Below are positions 1-8,084 of a DNA stretch of 44,315 bases, piece by piece. The notes under the pieces were generated by a model. It saw only the letters and a list, made by a program, of their open reading frames with translations, had not been told where the DNA came from and did no database searches. Made by a program: the position numbers and the translations under genes. Location of the stretch: positions 1-44,315 of the forward strand of contig VSNT01000017.1 in the NCBI GenBank assembly GCA_009774465.1. Reading direction: 5' to 3'. How positions within the stretch are numbered: position 1 is the stretch's first letter; every line of letters starts with the position of its first letter. This DNA comes from Lachnospiraceae bacterium (lineage in GTDB: Bacteria; Bacillota_A; Clostridia; Lachnospirales; Lachnospiraceae).

Positions 1-2
1 CT

Positions 3-30
3 TTGAATATATTTTTCTATGGGTTATATT
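3..30 (+). promoter_or_regulatory. Possible sigma-A promoter of mbl
   Basis: TTGAAT (3-8) and TATATT (25-30) are separated by 16 bases and lie about 65 bases before the mbl start. The region is AT-rich, so a chance match is possible. An 11-base imperfect inverted repeat (17-27 and 68-78) overlaps the -10 side and ends next to the ribosome binding site. Confidence 0.35.
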
Positions 31-94
31 AACTTTATATGCGTCTGATTATTGAAACTTTTAATAGATAACTCATAGAAAGGGGTACGAAGCA

Positions 95-1087
95 ATGCAG
101 TACACAGATATCGGAATTGATTTGGGAACCGCGAGCATACTGGTTTACATCAGAGGGAGAGGAGTTGTTCTTAAAGAGCCTTCAGTTGTAGCTTTTGATA
201 GAGATACCAACAGAATTAAAGCAATTGGCGAAGATGCCAGATTAATGCTGGGAAGAACGCCGGGAAATATTGTTGCTGTCCGCCCTCTGCGCCAGGGTGT
301 TATTTCTGATTACAGAGTAACGGAACAGATGATGAAGTACTTTATCCAGAAAGCGTTGGGTAAGAGGAGTTTTAGAAAGCCAAGAATCGCAGTGTGTGTA
401 CCCAGCGGGGTAACAGAAGTGGAAAAAAAGGCTGTTGAGGATGCAACTCTTCAGGCGGGAGCAAGAGAAGTTTCTATTATTGAAGAACCCATTGCGGCAG
501 CTATCGGTGCAGGAATTGATATTTCCAAGCCCTGTGGCAACATGATCGTGGATATTGGAGGAGGAACTTCCGATATTGCTGTTATATCACTGGGAGGTAC
601 TGTTGTAAGCGCTTCCATTAAAATTGCAGGAGACGATTTTGATGAGGCACTCGTAAGGTATATGCGTAAAAAACATAATCTGCTGATTGGTGAAAGAACA
701 GCAGAGGATATTAAAATAAAGATAGGATCTGCTTTTAAACGTGTAGAAACTGATTATATGGATGTGAGGGGACGTAATCTGGTTACAGGACTTCCCAAAA
801 CAATAAAAGTATCTTCAGAAGAAACAGAAGAAGCACTTAAAGAAACCACGGCACAGATTATTGAAACCATCCACAGCGTGCTTGAAAAGACACCTCCGGA
901 ATTGGCGGCGGATATTGCAGACAGGGGAATCGTTTTGACTGGCGGCGGAAGTCTTCTTCGGGGACTTGAAGATTTAATTGCAGAGAAAACAGGAATTAAT
1001 ACTATGACCGCAGAAGATCCAATGACTGCGGTTGCCATTGGCACAGGAAAATATGTAGAATTCCTTGCCGGCTATAAAGAAGATTAA
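95..1087 (+). CDS. mbl: MreB/Mbl-type actin-like rod-shape protein
   Basis: A 330-residue bacterial actin of the MreB family, which polymerises under the membrane and guides lateral wall synthesis. Visible are the N-terminal phosphate-binding segment DIGIDLGTA (5-13), the second phosphate loop DIGGGTSDIAV, and the adenosine-binding LTGGGSLLRGL near residue 280. Length fits the family (about 330-345). An AAAGGGG ribosome binding site lies about 10 bases before the ATG. Two flagellar rod genes follow in the same direction; mbl-flhO-flhP is the known Bacillus order, so I call it mbl rather than mreB. No mreC or mreD is nearby, which agrees with that. Assignment within the family is inference from context. 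Confidence 0.9.
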   Translation: MQYTDIGIDLGTASILVYIRGRGVVLKEPSVVAFDRDTNRIKAIGEDARLMLGRTPGNIVAVRPLRQGVISDYRVTEQMMKYFIQKALGKRSFRKPRIAVCVPSGVTEVEKKAVEDATLQAGAREVSIIEEPIAAAIGAGIDISKPCGNMIVDIGGGTSDIAVISLGGTVVSASIKIAGDDFDEALVRYMRKKHNLLIGERTAEDIKIKIGSAFKRVETDYMDVRGRNLVTGLPKTIKVSSEETEEALKETTAQIIETIHSVLEKTPPELAADIADRGIVLTGGGSLLRGLEDLIAEKTGINTMTAEDPMTAVAIGTGKYVEFLAGYKED

Positions 1088-1133
1088 AGCAGAAGAGGGA
1101 AACTGCTTTAAGGGGAAAGGATAAGGGTGTTTT

Positions 1134-1910
1134 ATGGTTAAAGGGTTGTATACTGCCTACACAGGCATGATTCATCAGCAGCACAGAATGGATGTGCTCA
1201 CAAACAATCTTGCTAATGCAGACACTACAGGATTTAAAAAGGAGGGAGCTACCAGCCAGTCCTTTGATTCCATTCTTGCGTACAAGATTAAGGACACTTC
1301 TGATGGATTTCACACTTCCAGAAGAATTGGAGTAAATAATCCGGGAGTTAAGATCGGGGAGGGCTATACCGATTTTTCACAGGGACCATTGAGAACCACA
1401 GGAAATACTTTTGACCTGGCGCTTACCGATTCAGGTTTTTTTGCAGTTGAATTTACCAATAAGGCAGGCGAAACTTCCATTAAATATACCAGAGACGGGG
1501 ACTTTGCCCTGACGCAGGACGGCCGCCTTGTTACCAGAGATGGAGACAGTGTTCTGGACGAAAACGGATCTCCCATAAAGATTGATCCGCTGGATACTAC
1601 TGTGATTAATACACAGGGCGAAATTATTCAGAATGGAAGAGTAGTTGCGACAATTCAGGTTACTGATTTTGAAGATTATAATTATCTGGAAAGATATGGT
1701 GAAAATTATTTTCAACCCATAGAGGGAGCAGAAGAAGCACCGGCACAGGCGCAGGTCTACTCAGGGTATCTGGAAGCGGCAAATATGTCGGTGGTAACGG
1801 AAATGGTTAACATGATAGAAGTTTCCCGCGCTTATGAAAGCAATCAAAAGGTGATTACCACCTATGACGGTACACTTGAAATCGCAGCAAATCAGCTTGG
1901 CAAAATTTAA
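1134..1910 (+). CDS. flgF: Flagellar hook-basal body rod protein, FlgF/FlhO type
   Basis: A 258-residue axial flagellar protein expected to form part of the rod of the basal body outside the membrane. It has the N-terminal rod signature (YTAYTGMIHQQHRMDVLTNN, then LANADTTGFKK) that forms the axial coiled-coil, a variable middle and the C-terminal axial motif MVNMIEVSRAYESNQKVI. There is no cleavable signal, as expected for substrates of the flagellar export apparatus. It lies 46 bases after mbl and 11 bases before a paralogue. Because it is the first of the pair it corresponds to Bacillus FlhO; FlgF is the Gram-negative counterpart. Which of the two copies is proximal or distal rod cannot be decided from sequence alone. 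Confidence 0.85.
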   Translation: MVKGLYTAYTGMIHQQHRMDVLTNNLANADTTGFKKEGATSQSFDSILAYKIKDTSDGFHTSRRIGVNNPGVKIGEGYTDFSQGPLRTTGNTFDLALTDSGFFAVEFTNKAGETSIKYTRDGDFALTQDGRLVTRDGDSVLDENGSPIKIDPLDTTVINTQGEIIQNGRVVATIQVTDFEDYNYLERYGENYFQPIEGAEEAPAQAQVYSGYLEAANMSVVTEMVNMIEVSRAYESNQKVITTYDGTLEIAANQLGKI

Positions 1911-1921
1911 GGAGATAAGAT

Positions 1922-2743
1922 ATGGTTAGGAGTTTATGGTCCGCAGCGACAGGTATGAATGCACAGCAGACAAACGTAGATACAATTGCCAATAATCTGG
2001 CTAACGTAAACACGGTTGGATATAAATCCCAGGTGGCACAATTTAAATCGCTGCTTTATCAGACATTACAGACAGCCACAACATCGGCAAATGGAGACGC
2101 GAAACCTACAAGTTCTCAGGTAGGACTTGGTGTCAGGAATTCTTCCATAGATTCTATTTTCAAGCAGGGAAGCCTTTTGGCCTCTGAAAGCACCACTTCA
2201 TTTGCTATTGAAGGAGATGGTTTTTTTGCTGTTCGGGCTGAAGACGGAAATACATATTATACAAGAAATGGCGATTTTACCTGGGCAACCAATGGCAGAA
2301 GCGGTATGATACTGACAGACCAGGATGGCCGGCCGGTATTAAATTCCAGAGGAGCAATTATTACGCTTCCGTCAAATTATGTTACAAGTAAGGTTACCAT
2401 TACCGGAGACGGTCAGGTCTGCTATCCGGATGCTGACAACAATCCACAGCCAATTAACGGAATGGCAATAGGCTTGTATCAGTTTAATAATCCCGGGGGA
2501 CTTGAGAGACAGGGAAATACTTTATGGGCAGCAACAGAAGCCAGCGGAACGGTTTTAAATGAAGCTACCAACAGAAATGTGACCAGGAGCAAGGTGGTAC
2601 AGGGGTATCTGGAAGGTTCCGGCGTGCAGGTGGCAGACGAAATGGTTAACTTAATTGTTGCACAGCGTGCTTATGAAATGAACTCAAAAGCAATCACTAC
2701 TTCAGATGAAATGATGCAGACTGCAAATAATCTGAAACGTTAA
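1922..2743 (+). CDS. flgG: Flagellar hook-basal body rod protein, FlgG/FlhP type
   Basis: A 273-residue paralogue of the preceding gene. It opens with LWSAATGMNAQQTNVDTIAN followed by LANVNTVGYK, carries the central rod-domain motif FFAVRAEDGNTYYTRNGDF, and ends with the axial motif VNLIVAQRAYEMNSKAITT. The length is typical of FlgG (about 260-275). It is exported by the flagellar type III apparatus and should assemble as distal rod. The ribosome binding site AAGGAGATAAGAT ATG is strong and the gap to the previous gene is only 11 bases, so the two are almost certainly cotranscribed. It corresponds to Bacillus FlhP. Confidence 0.88.
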   Translation: MVRSLWSAATGMNAQQTNVDTIANNLANVNTVGYKSQVAQFKSLLYQTLQTATTSANGDAKPTSSQVGLGVRNSSIDSIFKQGSLLASESTTSFAIEGDGFFAVRAEDGNTYYTRNGDFTWATNGRSGMILTDQDGRPVLNSRGAIITLPSNYVTSKVTITGDGQVCYPDADNNPQPINGMAIGLYQFNNPGGLERQGNTLWAATEASGTVLNEATNRNVTRSKVVQGYLEGSGVQVADEMVNLIVAQRAYEMNSKAITTSDEMMQTANNLKR

Positions 2744-2801
2744 CAGATCTTGTTTCATTACTAAAGGTGTTGCCGACAGAAGAAAGGTATAGGGTATTCA
2801 T

Positions 2802-3155
2802 ATGGAATTTGGTGGTATTTCATCTGCATATACGGATTATGTACAGAGCCAGAATACAGCAGAATCAAAATTAAGACAGGAAATTACAGGTACAGATTAT
2901 TCCAAAGCTACAGATGATGAGCTTTTAAGTGCCTGCAAACAATTTGAGGCGTATTTCCTGGAGCAGGTATTTAAAGGAATGCAGAAGACAGTAGACTGCA
3001 TAAAGACCGAGGAAAGCAGTAATTCCGGTAACAGCCTGGTAGATTATTTTAATGACAGTGCAATTCAGGAGCTGGCATCCATTTCTACAGAGACGCAGGG
3101 GCTTGGGCTTGCACAAATGTTATACGAGCAAATGAAAAGGAATTACGGTTTATAG
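2802..3155 (+). CDS. flgJ: Rod-binding protein, FlgJ N-terminal type
   Basis: A 117-residue protein matching the rod-binding domain found at the N terminus of Gram-negative FlgJ: CKQFEAYFLEQVFKGM (about 46-61) followed by the conserved tail GLGLAQMLYEQMKRNYG. The muramidase half of proteobacterial FlgJ is absent, which is normal for Firmicutes. It likely caps or scaffolds rod assembly together with the two rod proteins encoded just upstream. It follows flgG by 58 bases and is the last gene before a strong terminator, closing the mbl-flagellar unit. Confidence 0.8.
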   Translation: MEFGGISSAYTDYVQSQNTAESKLRQEITGTDYSKATDDELLSACKQFEAYFLEQVFKGMQKTVDCIKTEESSNSGNSLVDYFNDSAIQELASISTETQGLGLAQMLYEQMKRNYGL

Positions 3156-3181
3156 AATTAGGACAATAGATGATATAAGGG

Positions 3182-3227
3182 GGCTGCTGAAATAAAACGG
3201 ATCACCGTTTTGTTTGGCAGCTTTTTT
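3182..3227 (+). terminator. Rho-independent terminator directly before recD2
   Basis: GCTGC (3183-3187) pairs with GCAGC (3217-3221), and the inner AAAUAAAACGG pairs with CCGUUUUGUUU through one G-U pair, around the loop ATCA. Six T follow (3222-3227). The recD2 ribosome binding site AGGAGG (3228-3233) begins at the very next base. Confidence 0.85.
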
Positions 3228-3240
3228 AGGAGGATTTTTC

Positions 3241-5487
3241 TTGGAAACAGTCACAGGTTATGTGGATCATGTTATTTTTCATAATAAGGAAAACGGATAT
3301 GCAGTGGTGTCGCTGGAATATGAAGGAGAAGAACTTATCTGCGTAGGTAATTTTCGCTCTGTGGAGGCGGGCGAGACACTGGAACTGACAGGCAGCTACG
3401 TGGAACATCCGGTCTATGGGCATCAGCTTAAGGTGGAAAGCTGTCAGGTAGTAATGCCGGATGATGAGGTTTCCATGCAGCACTATTTAGGTTCCGGCGC
3501 CATCAAAGGAGTAGGCGAGGCTCTGGCGGCAAGAATAGTCAGGAAATTCGGAAAGGATACTTTCAGAATCATAGAAGAGGAACCGGAGCGTTTAGCCGAA
3601 ATTAAGGGCATCAGTGAACGCAAGGCAAGAGAAATAGCACTGCAGATGATAGAAAAAAAGGATATGCGGGAAGCATTTGTTTTTTTGCAGAAATATGGTA
3701 TTTCCAATACCCTGGCAGTGAAAATATATAACAGATATGGAATGGAACTATATGGAGTTATGAAAGAAAATCCATACAGGCTGGCGGAAGACATTGATGG
3801 CGTTGGATTTAAAATTGCAGATGAAATAGCCTCCAGAATAGGGATTCATACAGATTCTGATTATCGGATACGAAGCGGCATCCTTTATGTGCTTTTGCAG
3901 GCATCCGGTGAAGGCCATACTTACCTTCCGGCCGGGGTGCTTAAGGAGAGAACGGAAGAAATTCTGGGAGTAGACGCAGAATCTATCACACCTCACCTTG
4001 CCAATCTTGCTATGGACAAAAAAATAGTTATTAAAGTAAAGGAAAAGGAGCAGAGAGTTTATGCACTTTCCAGCTATTATGTGGAGCTGAATTGTGCGAG
4101 AATGCTTCATGATCTGAATGTATCTATGGAAGAGGAACTGCTTCCCTCAGAAGAGGCGAAGGTGCAGGTAATGCTTAAAGATTTGGAAAAGGAGCAGCAA
4201 ATTGCCCTTGATGAACTGCAAAAACAGGCTGTATTGCAGAGTGTTAAATCCGGCATTATGATTTTATCCGGAGGACCGGGGACAGGAAAAACAACTACCA
4301 TCAACACAATTATTCGGTATTTTGAAAGGGAAGGAATGGACATTGCGCTTGCGGCGCCTACCGGAAGAGCGGCGAAGCGGATGACAGAAGCTACCGGATA
4401 TGAGGCACGTACGATACACAGACTTTTGGAGATCAGCGGCGCCCTGGAGGAGGGAAAACGGGCACAGTTTGAAAGAAATGAGGAAAATCCCCTTGAAGTT
4501 GATGTGGTTATCATTGACGAGATGTCTATGGTGGATATCTATTTATTTAAAGCTCTTTTGGAAGCTGTCAGCGTGGGAACCCGCCTGATTATGGTGGGAG
4601 ATGTGGATCAGCTTCCAAGTGTGGGGGCAGGGCAGGTTTTGCAGGATCTGATAGAAAGCAGAGCCTTTCCGGTGATTAGGCTGGAAAGAATATTCAGGCA
4701 GGCGGGAGAAAGTGATATTATAGTAAATGCACATAAGATCAACAGAGGAGAAAAAATTGAACTTGATAATAAAAGTAAAGATTTTTTCTTTTTAGAGCGG
4801 ACAGATGTAAATGTAATATATAAACATATGATACAGCTGATACGTGAAAAACTTCCTTCTTATGTGAATGCTGCATTATATGACATTCAGGTACTTACTC
4901 CCATGAGGAAGGGAAATCTGGGAGCAGCAACATTAAATATTATTCTCCAGAAATACTTAAACCCGCCTTCTGAGCAAAAAAAGGAATATGAGTCCGGAGA
5001 ACGCCTTTTCAGGGAAGGGGATAAGGTAATGCAGATAAAAAATAATTATCAGATTCCCTGGGAAATTGTAAGCAAATACGGTATACCTATAGACAAAGGA
5101 ATGGGCGTTTTTAATGGAGATATGGGAATTGTCCGGGAAATCAATCCAACTGCCCAGGTTCTTACGGTAGAATATGATGAGCATAAAAGAATTGAATATC
5201 CTTTTTCCGGGTTGGACGAAATAGAACTGGCATATGCCGTGACCATACATAAATCACAGGGAAGCGAATACCCGGCAGTAATTCTTCCTGTTTTGTCCGG
5301 TCCCAAAATGCTTTTTAACAGAAATCTTTTATATACTGCAGTAACACGGGCAAGAAAATGCGTAACTATTCTGGGAAGCAGGCAGGTTATACAGGAAATG
5401 ATTAAAAATGAAAAGCAGCATAAACGCTATACCAGTTTGTGCGACAGAATAACAGAAATTATGGAAACGGAGGCTGAATGGGCGTAA
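3241..5487 (+). CDS. recD2: RecD2-type ATP-dependent DNA helicase
   Basis: A superfamily 1B 5'-3' DNA helicase of the RecD2/YrrC type (RecD without RecBC), with roles in DNA repair and replication fork stability. In order: an N-terminal OB-like region, helix-hairpin-helix repeats (about 85-200), Walker A GGPGTGKTT (about 344-352), motif II DEMSMVD, motif III GDVDQLPSVGAGQVL, and the C-terminal motifs TIHKSQGSE and LYTAVTRARK. I start at TTG 3241, because AGGAGG (3228-3233) lies 7 bases upstream; an earlier in-frame TTG (3214) falls inside the terminator hairpin. This gives 748 residues, normal for the family. The terminator just upstream implies read-through or an internal promoter. The end overlaps comF by 10 bases. 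Confidence 0.93.
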   Translation: METVTGYVDHVIFHNKENGYAVVSLEYEGEELICVGNFRSVEAGETLELTGSYVEHPVYGHQLKVESCQVVMPDDEVSMQHYLGSGAIKGVGEALAARIVRKFGKDTFRIIEEEPERLAEIKGISERKAREIALQMIEKKDMREAFVFLQKYGISNTLAVKIYNRYGMELYGVMKENPYRLAEDIDGVGFKIADEIASRIGIHTDSDYRIRSGILYVLLQASGEGHTYLPAGVLKERTEEILGVDAESITPHLANLAMDKKIVIKVKEKEQRVYALSSYYVELNCARMLHDLNVSMEEELLPSEEAKVQVMLKDLEKEQQIALDELQKQAVLQSVKSGIMILSGGPGTGKTTTINTIIRYFEREGMDIALAAPTGRAAKRMTEATGYEARTIHRLLEISGALEEGKRAQFERNEENPLEVDVVIIDEMSMVDIYLFKALLEAVSVGTRLIMVGDVDQLPSVGAGQVLQDLIESRAFPVIRLERIFRQAGESDIIVNAHKINRGEKIELDNKSKDFFFLERTDVNVIYKHMIQLIREKLPSYVNAALYDIQVLTPMRKGNLGAATLNIILQKYLNPPSEQKKEYESGERLFREGDKVMQIKNNYQIPWEIVSKYGIPIDKGMGVFNGDMGIVREINPTAQVLTVEYDEHKRIEYPFSGLDEIELAYAVTIHKSQGSEYPAVILPVLSGPKMLFNRNLLYTAVTRARKCVTILGSRQVIQEMIKNEKQHKRYTSLCDRITEIMETEAEWA

Positions 5488-6188
5488 AGAAAATTTTGTT
5501 GAATCTGTTATATCCTGCAAGATGTGCGGTGTGTGATGAAATTACAGGTTATGCAGGAGAGGCTGTATGCAGAAAATGCAGAGGGAAAATCGTATATATC
5601 AGAGAACCCTTTTGTATGAAATGTGGAAAGCAGCTTGGCAGAGAAGAGCAGGAGTACTGCAGCGACTGCCGGAAAAAGAAACATGCCTATATACAGGGGA
5701 CAGCACTTTATGATTATGGAAGTATGGCTGATTCTGTTTTTCGTTTTAAATATGCAGGGAGAATGGAGTATGCAAAATTTTATGGAAGGGAATTATACAG
5801 AGAAAAGGCCTGCTGGCTCTCTATGATCAGTCCGGACGCGCTGGTTCCCGTACCCATTCATTCATCCAGAAAACGGAAGAGAGGATACAACCAGGCAGAG
5901 CTGATTGCAAGAGAATTATCAAGGTGCTCAGGCATTCCTGTGAACACCCGGCTGATACGGAGAACAGGCAAAACCAGCCCTTTAAAAAATCTCAATCAGT
6001 TAGAAAGGGAGAAAAATTTGAAAAGGGCTTTTAAAATATATAAAAATGATGTAAAATTAAGTACGATTGTTATTATAGATGATATTTATACTACAGGCAG
6101 CACTATTGATGTCATGGCGGGAATTTTGCATAATGCCGGCATTCCAAAAGTATATTTTATGGCATTGACAATTGGCAGGGGTATTTAA
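5478..6188 (+). CDS. comFC: ComF family phosphoribosyltransferase-like protein
   Basis: A 236-residue ComF/GntX-family protein. It has an N-terminal zinc ribbon with cysteine pairs (CAVCDE, CRKC, CMKCGK, CSDC, about residues 15-70) and a C-terminal phosphoribosyltransferase fold with the PRPP loop VIIDDIYTTGST near residue 200. In Bacillus, ComFC takes part in DNA uptake during transformation and is encoded just upstream of yvyF, as here. The helicase ComFA, its usual partner, is not present; a RecD2 helicase stands in its place. The start overlaps the end of recD2, indicating translational coupling. Whether this strain is competent cannot be inferred. Confidence 0.85.
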   Translation: MGVKKILLNLLYPARCAVCDEITGYAGEAVCRKCRGKIVYIREPFCMKCGKQLGREEQEYCSDCRKKKHAYIQGTALYDYGSMADSVFRFKYAGRMEYAKFYGRELYREKACWLSMISPDALVPVPIHSSRKRKRGYNQAELIARELSRCSGIPVNTRLIRRTGKTSPLKNLNQLEREKNLKRAFKIYKNDVKLSTIVIIDDIYTTGSTIDVMAGILHNAGIPKVYFMALTIGRGI

Positions 6189-6213
6189 TAAATGAAATGC
6201 AGGAGGTATGGTT

Positions 6214-6624
6214 ATGAACGTACGTAATTGTAAAAAATGCGGCAGAGTGTTTAACTATGTTATGGGGCCGGTCATTTGCCCCAGATGTAAAGAAAATCAG
6301 GAAGCAAAATTTAATGAAGTAAAAGAATATGTACGCGAACATCGTGGAGCTGATATTTCAGAGGTTTCCGAAGCATGTGATGTAGAGCATAATCAGATCC
6401 GTCAGTGGATCAGGGAAGAAAGACTGGAGTTTGCAGATGATTCACCCATCAGAATTGCATGTGAAGGCTGTGGCGCCATGATCCGGTCCGGACGCTTCTG
6501 TGAAAAATGTAAAGCAGATATGGCCAGCGGGTTCAAGCATGCGGCGGGACTGGATAAACCGAAACAGCCAGCGCCTCAACCGGCACCGCGTAAGAGTGAG
6601 CGTGATAAGATGCGTTTCCTGTAA
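6214..6624 (+). CDS. yvyF: Flagellar operon protein YvyF (TIGR03826 type)
   Basis: A 136-residue protein with two zinc-ribbon-like ends, CKKCGRVF/CPRCK at the N terminus and CEGCG/CEKCKAD near residues 90-105, and a helix-turn-helix-like middle (ISEVSEACDVEHNQIRQWI). This is the layout of the YvyF/TIGR03826 family, found beside comFC and flgM in Bacillus. Its role is thought to be regulatory for flagella but is not firmly established. AGGAGG (6201-6206) gives 7-base spacing to ATG 6214, whereas ATG 6208 would be 1 base away, so I use 6214. No flgM or other flagellar gene follows, so this copy is detached from the usual cluster. Confidence 0.8.
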   Translation: MNVRNCKKCGRVFNYVMGPVICPRCKENQEAKFNEVKEYVREHRGADISEVSEACDVEHNQIRQWIREERLEFADDSPIRIACEGCGAMIRSGRFCEKCKADMASGFKHAAGLDKPKQPAPQPAPRKSERDKMRFL

Positions 6625-6680
6625 TTCTTACGGGATGTGACATCTTGCTATGTACATGGAAAGAAAAGGTTTTATAAAAT

Positions 6681-7067
6681 ATGATGAATGAAGAAAAGGT
6701 CATCCTTATGACCAGACTGGCTTCTTATGAGTCGAATGAAGGTAAAAAGGATATTTCCATCGTCAATTATTTTAAGGGCGATTATATCGGATTTCAGATT
6801 TTAAAGTCAGTGATTGCTGCAACAATTGCCTTTTTTGCTTTGTCTGGAGTATACATTTTTTATAATTTTGAGGAATTGATGCAGAATATTTATAAGATGG
6901 ACCTGCTGAGCTTTGGAAAAGATGTGATAACGTTATATCTATGTGTGGTAGGCGCATATGGTGTTATTACTTATGTGCTTTTTACATACAAATACAATAA
7001 AGCAAAAAAGAATTTAAGAAATTATTACATCAATCTTAAAAAACTGGCAGGCATGTATGATAAATAA
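6681..7067 (+). CDS. Small membrane protein of unknown function
   Basis: A 128-residue protein I do not recognise. It has a soluble, charged N-terminal stretch (1-38), a hydrophobic segment at about 40-62 (SVIAATIAFFALSGVYIFY), a second at about 82-103 (VITLYLCVVGAYGVITYVLF), and a lysine-rich C-terminal tail (KYNKAKKNLRNYYINLKKL) predicted to face the cytoplasm. It follows yvyF by 56 bases and overlaps or abuts the next membrane protein. Its position just ahead of that gene and cdaA suggests the two small genes travel with the cyclic di-AMP block, but this is only context. Confidence 0.65.
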   Translation: MMNEEKVILMTRLASYESNEGKKDISIVNYFKGDYIGFQILKSVIAATIAFFALSGVYIFYNFEELMQNIYKMDLLSFGKDVITLYLCVVGAYGVITYVLFTYKYNKAKKNLRNYYINLKKLAGMYDK

Positions 7068-7080
7068 TGAGGAAGACCAT

Positions 7081-8040
7081 ATGATAACCCTACTTGTTGT
7101 AAAACAGTATATTAAAACTTTTATCAGTAAATACGAAGTATATTTAAAGCCGCTTTTAAAAATGATACTGGCCCTGATTTCTTTAATGATGATTAATGGA
7201 AAGATTGGCTATATGCACAGACTGGACAATATATCAATTGTGCTTATTATTGCACTGATGTGTTCTTTCATGCCGATGAATTTTATTATTTTCGTGGCGG
7301 CGGCTTTTATCGTATTACATTTATATGCATTATCATTAGAATGTGCGGCAATTGCACTGGTAATTTTTCTGGTGATGTTTTTGCTGTATTTTCGATTTTC
7401 ACCAAAAGATACACTTGTTCTTTTGCTGACACCCATATGTTTTGTATTAAAGATTCCATATGTAATTCCACTTGCAATGGGGCTTTTGGGAACACCTGCA
7501 TCGGCAATTTCCGTAGGATGCGGCGTAATGGTAAGTTATTTGATATCTTATTTTGCTGAAAGCGCTACCGCATTATCCGGAATGGCTGCAGAGGAATTGA
7601 CTACCAAATTCAGATTTGTCATTGATGGATTTATTGACAATAAGCAAATGGTTCTTACGATTGCAGCGTTTGCAGTTACCATCATTCTTGTTTATACGAT
7701 TAAGAGACTTTCCATAGATCATGCATGGACAATTGCCATTATTGCAGGTGCAATTGCAGATGTTGTGGTTCTTTTGATTGGAGATATGGTATTTGACACA
7801 AATGTATCTATCGTAGGCATTATTTTTGGCTCTATCTTTTCAGCACTTATTGTTAAGGTGGTCGAATTTTTTGCTTTCCATGTGGATTACAGCAGAGTGG
7901 AAAAGGTGCAGTTCGAAGATGATGAGTACTATTATTATGTAAAAGCAGTGCCTAAGATTACGGTTGCCATGCCGTCTAAAACGGTAAAGAAGATAAATAC
8001 TCCCAGGAAGAAGTATAACAGCAGCCAGGCACATAAGTAA
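7081..8040 (+). CDS. Multi-pass membrane protein of unknown function
   Basis: About 319 residues with some seven or eight hydrophobic segments spread from residue 20 to about 270, then a basic cytoplasmic tail. The tail begins with an acidic, tyrosine-rich motif (VQFEDDEYYYYVKAVPKI) and ends in KKINTPRKKYNSSQAHK. I start at ATG 7081, since GAGGA (7069-7073) gives 7-base spacing; ATG 7057 inside the previous gene has no ribosome binding site. I do not recognise a named family. It lies directly between the 128-residue membrane protein and cdaA in the same direction, with only 44 bases to cdaA, so coexpression with the cyclic di-AMP enzyme is likely. A transport role is possible but not shown. 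Confidence 0.7.
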   Translation: MITLLVVKQYIKTFISKYEVYLKPLLKMILALISLMMINGKIGYMHRLDNISIVLIIALMCSFMPMNFIIFVAAAFIVLHLYALSLECAAIALVIFLVMFLLYFRFSPKDTLVLLLTPICFVLKIPYVIPLAMGLLGTPASAISVGCGVMVSYLISYFAESATALSGMAAEELTTKFRFVIDGFIDNKQMVLTIAAFAVTIILVYTIKRLSIDHAWTIAIIAGAIADVVVLLIGDMVFDTNVSIVGIIFGSIFSALIVKVVEFFAFHVDYSRVEKVQFEDDEYYYYVKAVPKITVAMPSKTVKKINTPRKKYNSSQAHK

Positions 8041-8084
8041 GCGGGAGTATTTTTAGAAATATATTAATAAAAGGGAATGACTAG

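Noticed and set aside
2762..2778. Flagellar sigma-28 promoter before the flgJ-type gene
   Set aside because: TAAA and GCCGACA are both present, but only 6 bases apart, whereas sigma-28 needs about 15.
3214..3240. TTG 3214 as the recD2 start
   Set aside because: It lies within the terminator stem, has no ribosome binding site, and the AGGAGG site serves TTG 3241.
7209..7559. Open frames in other phases within the 319-residue membrane protein
   Set aside because: They are overlapping shadows of a hydrophobic coding region with no independent start signals.
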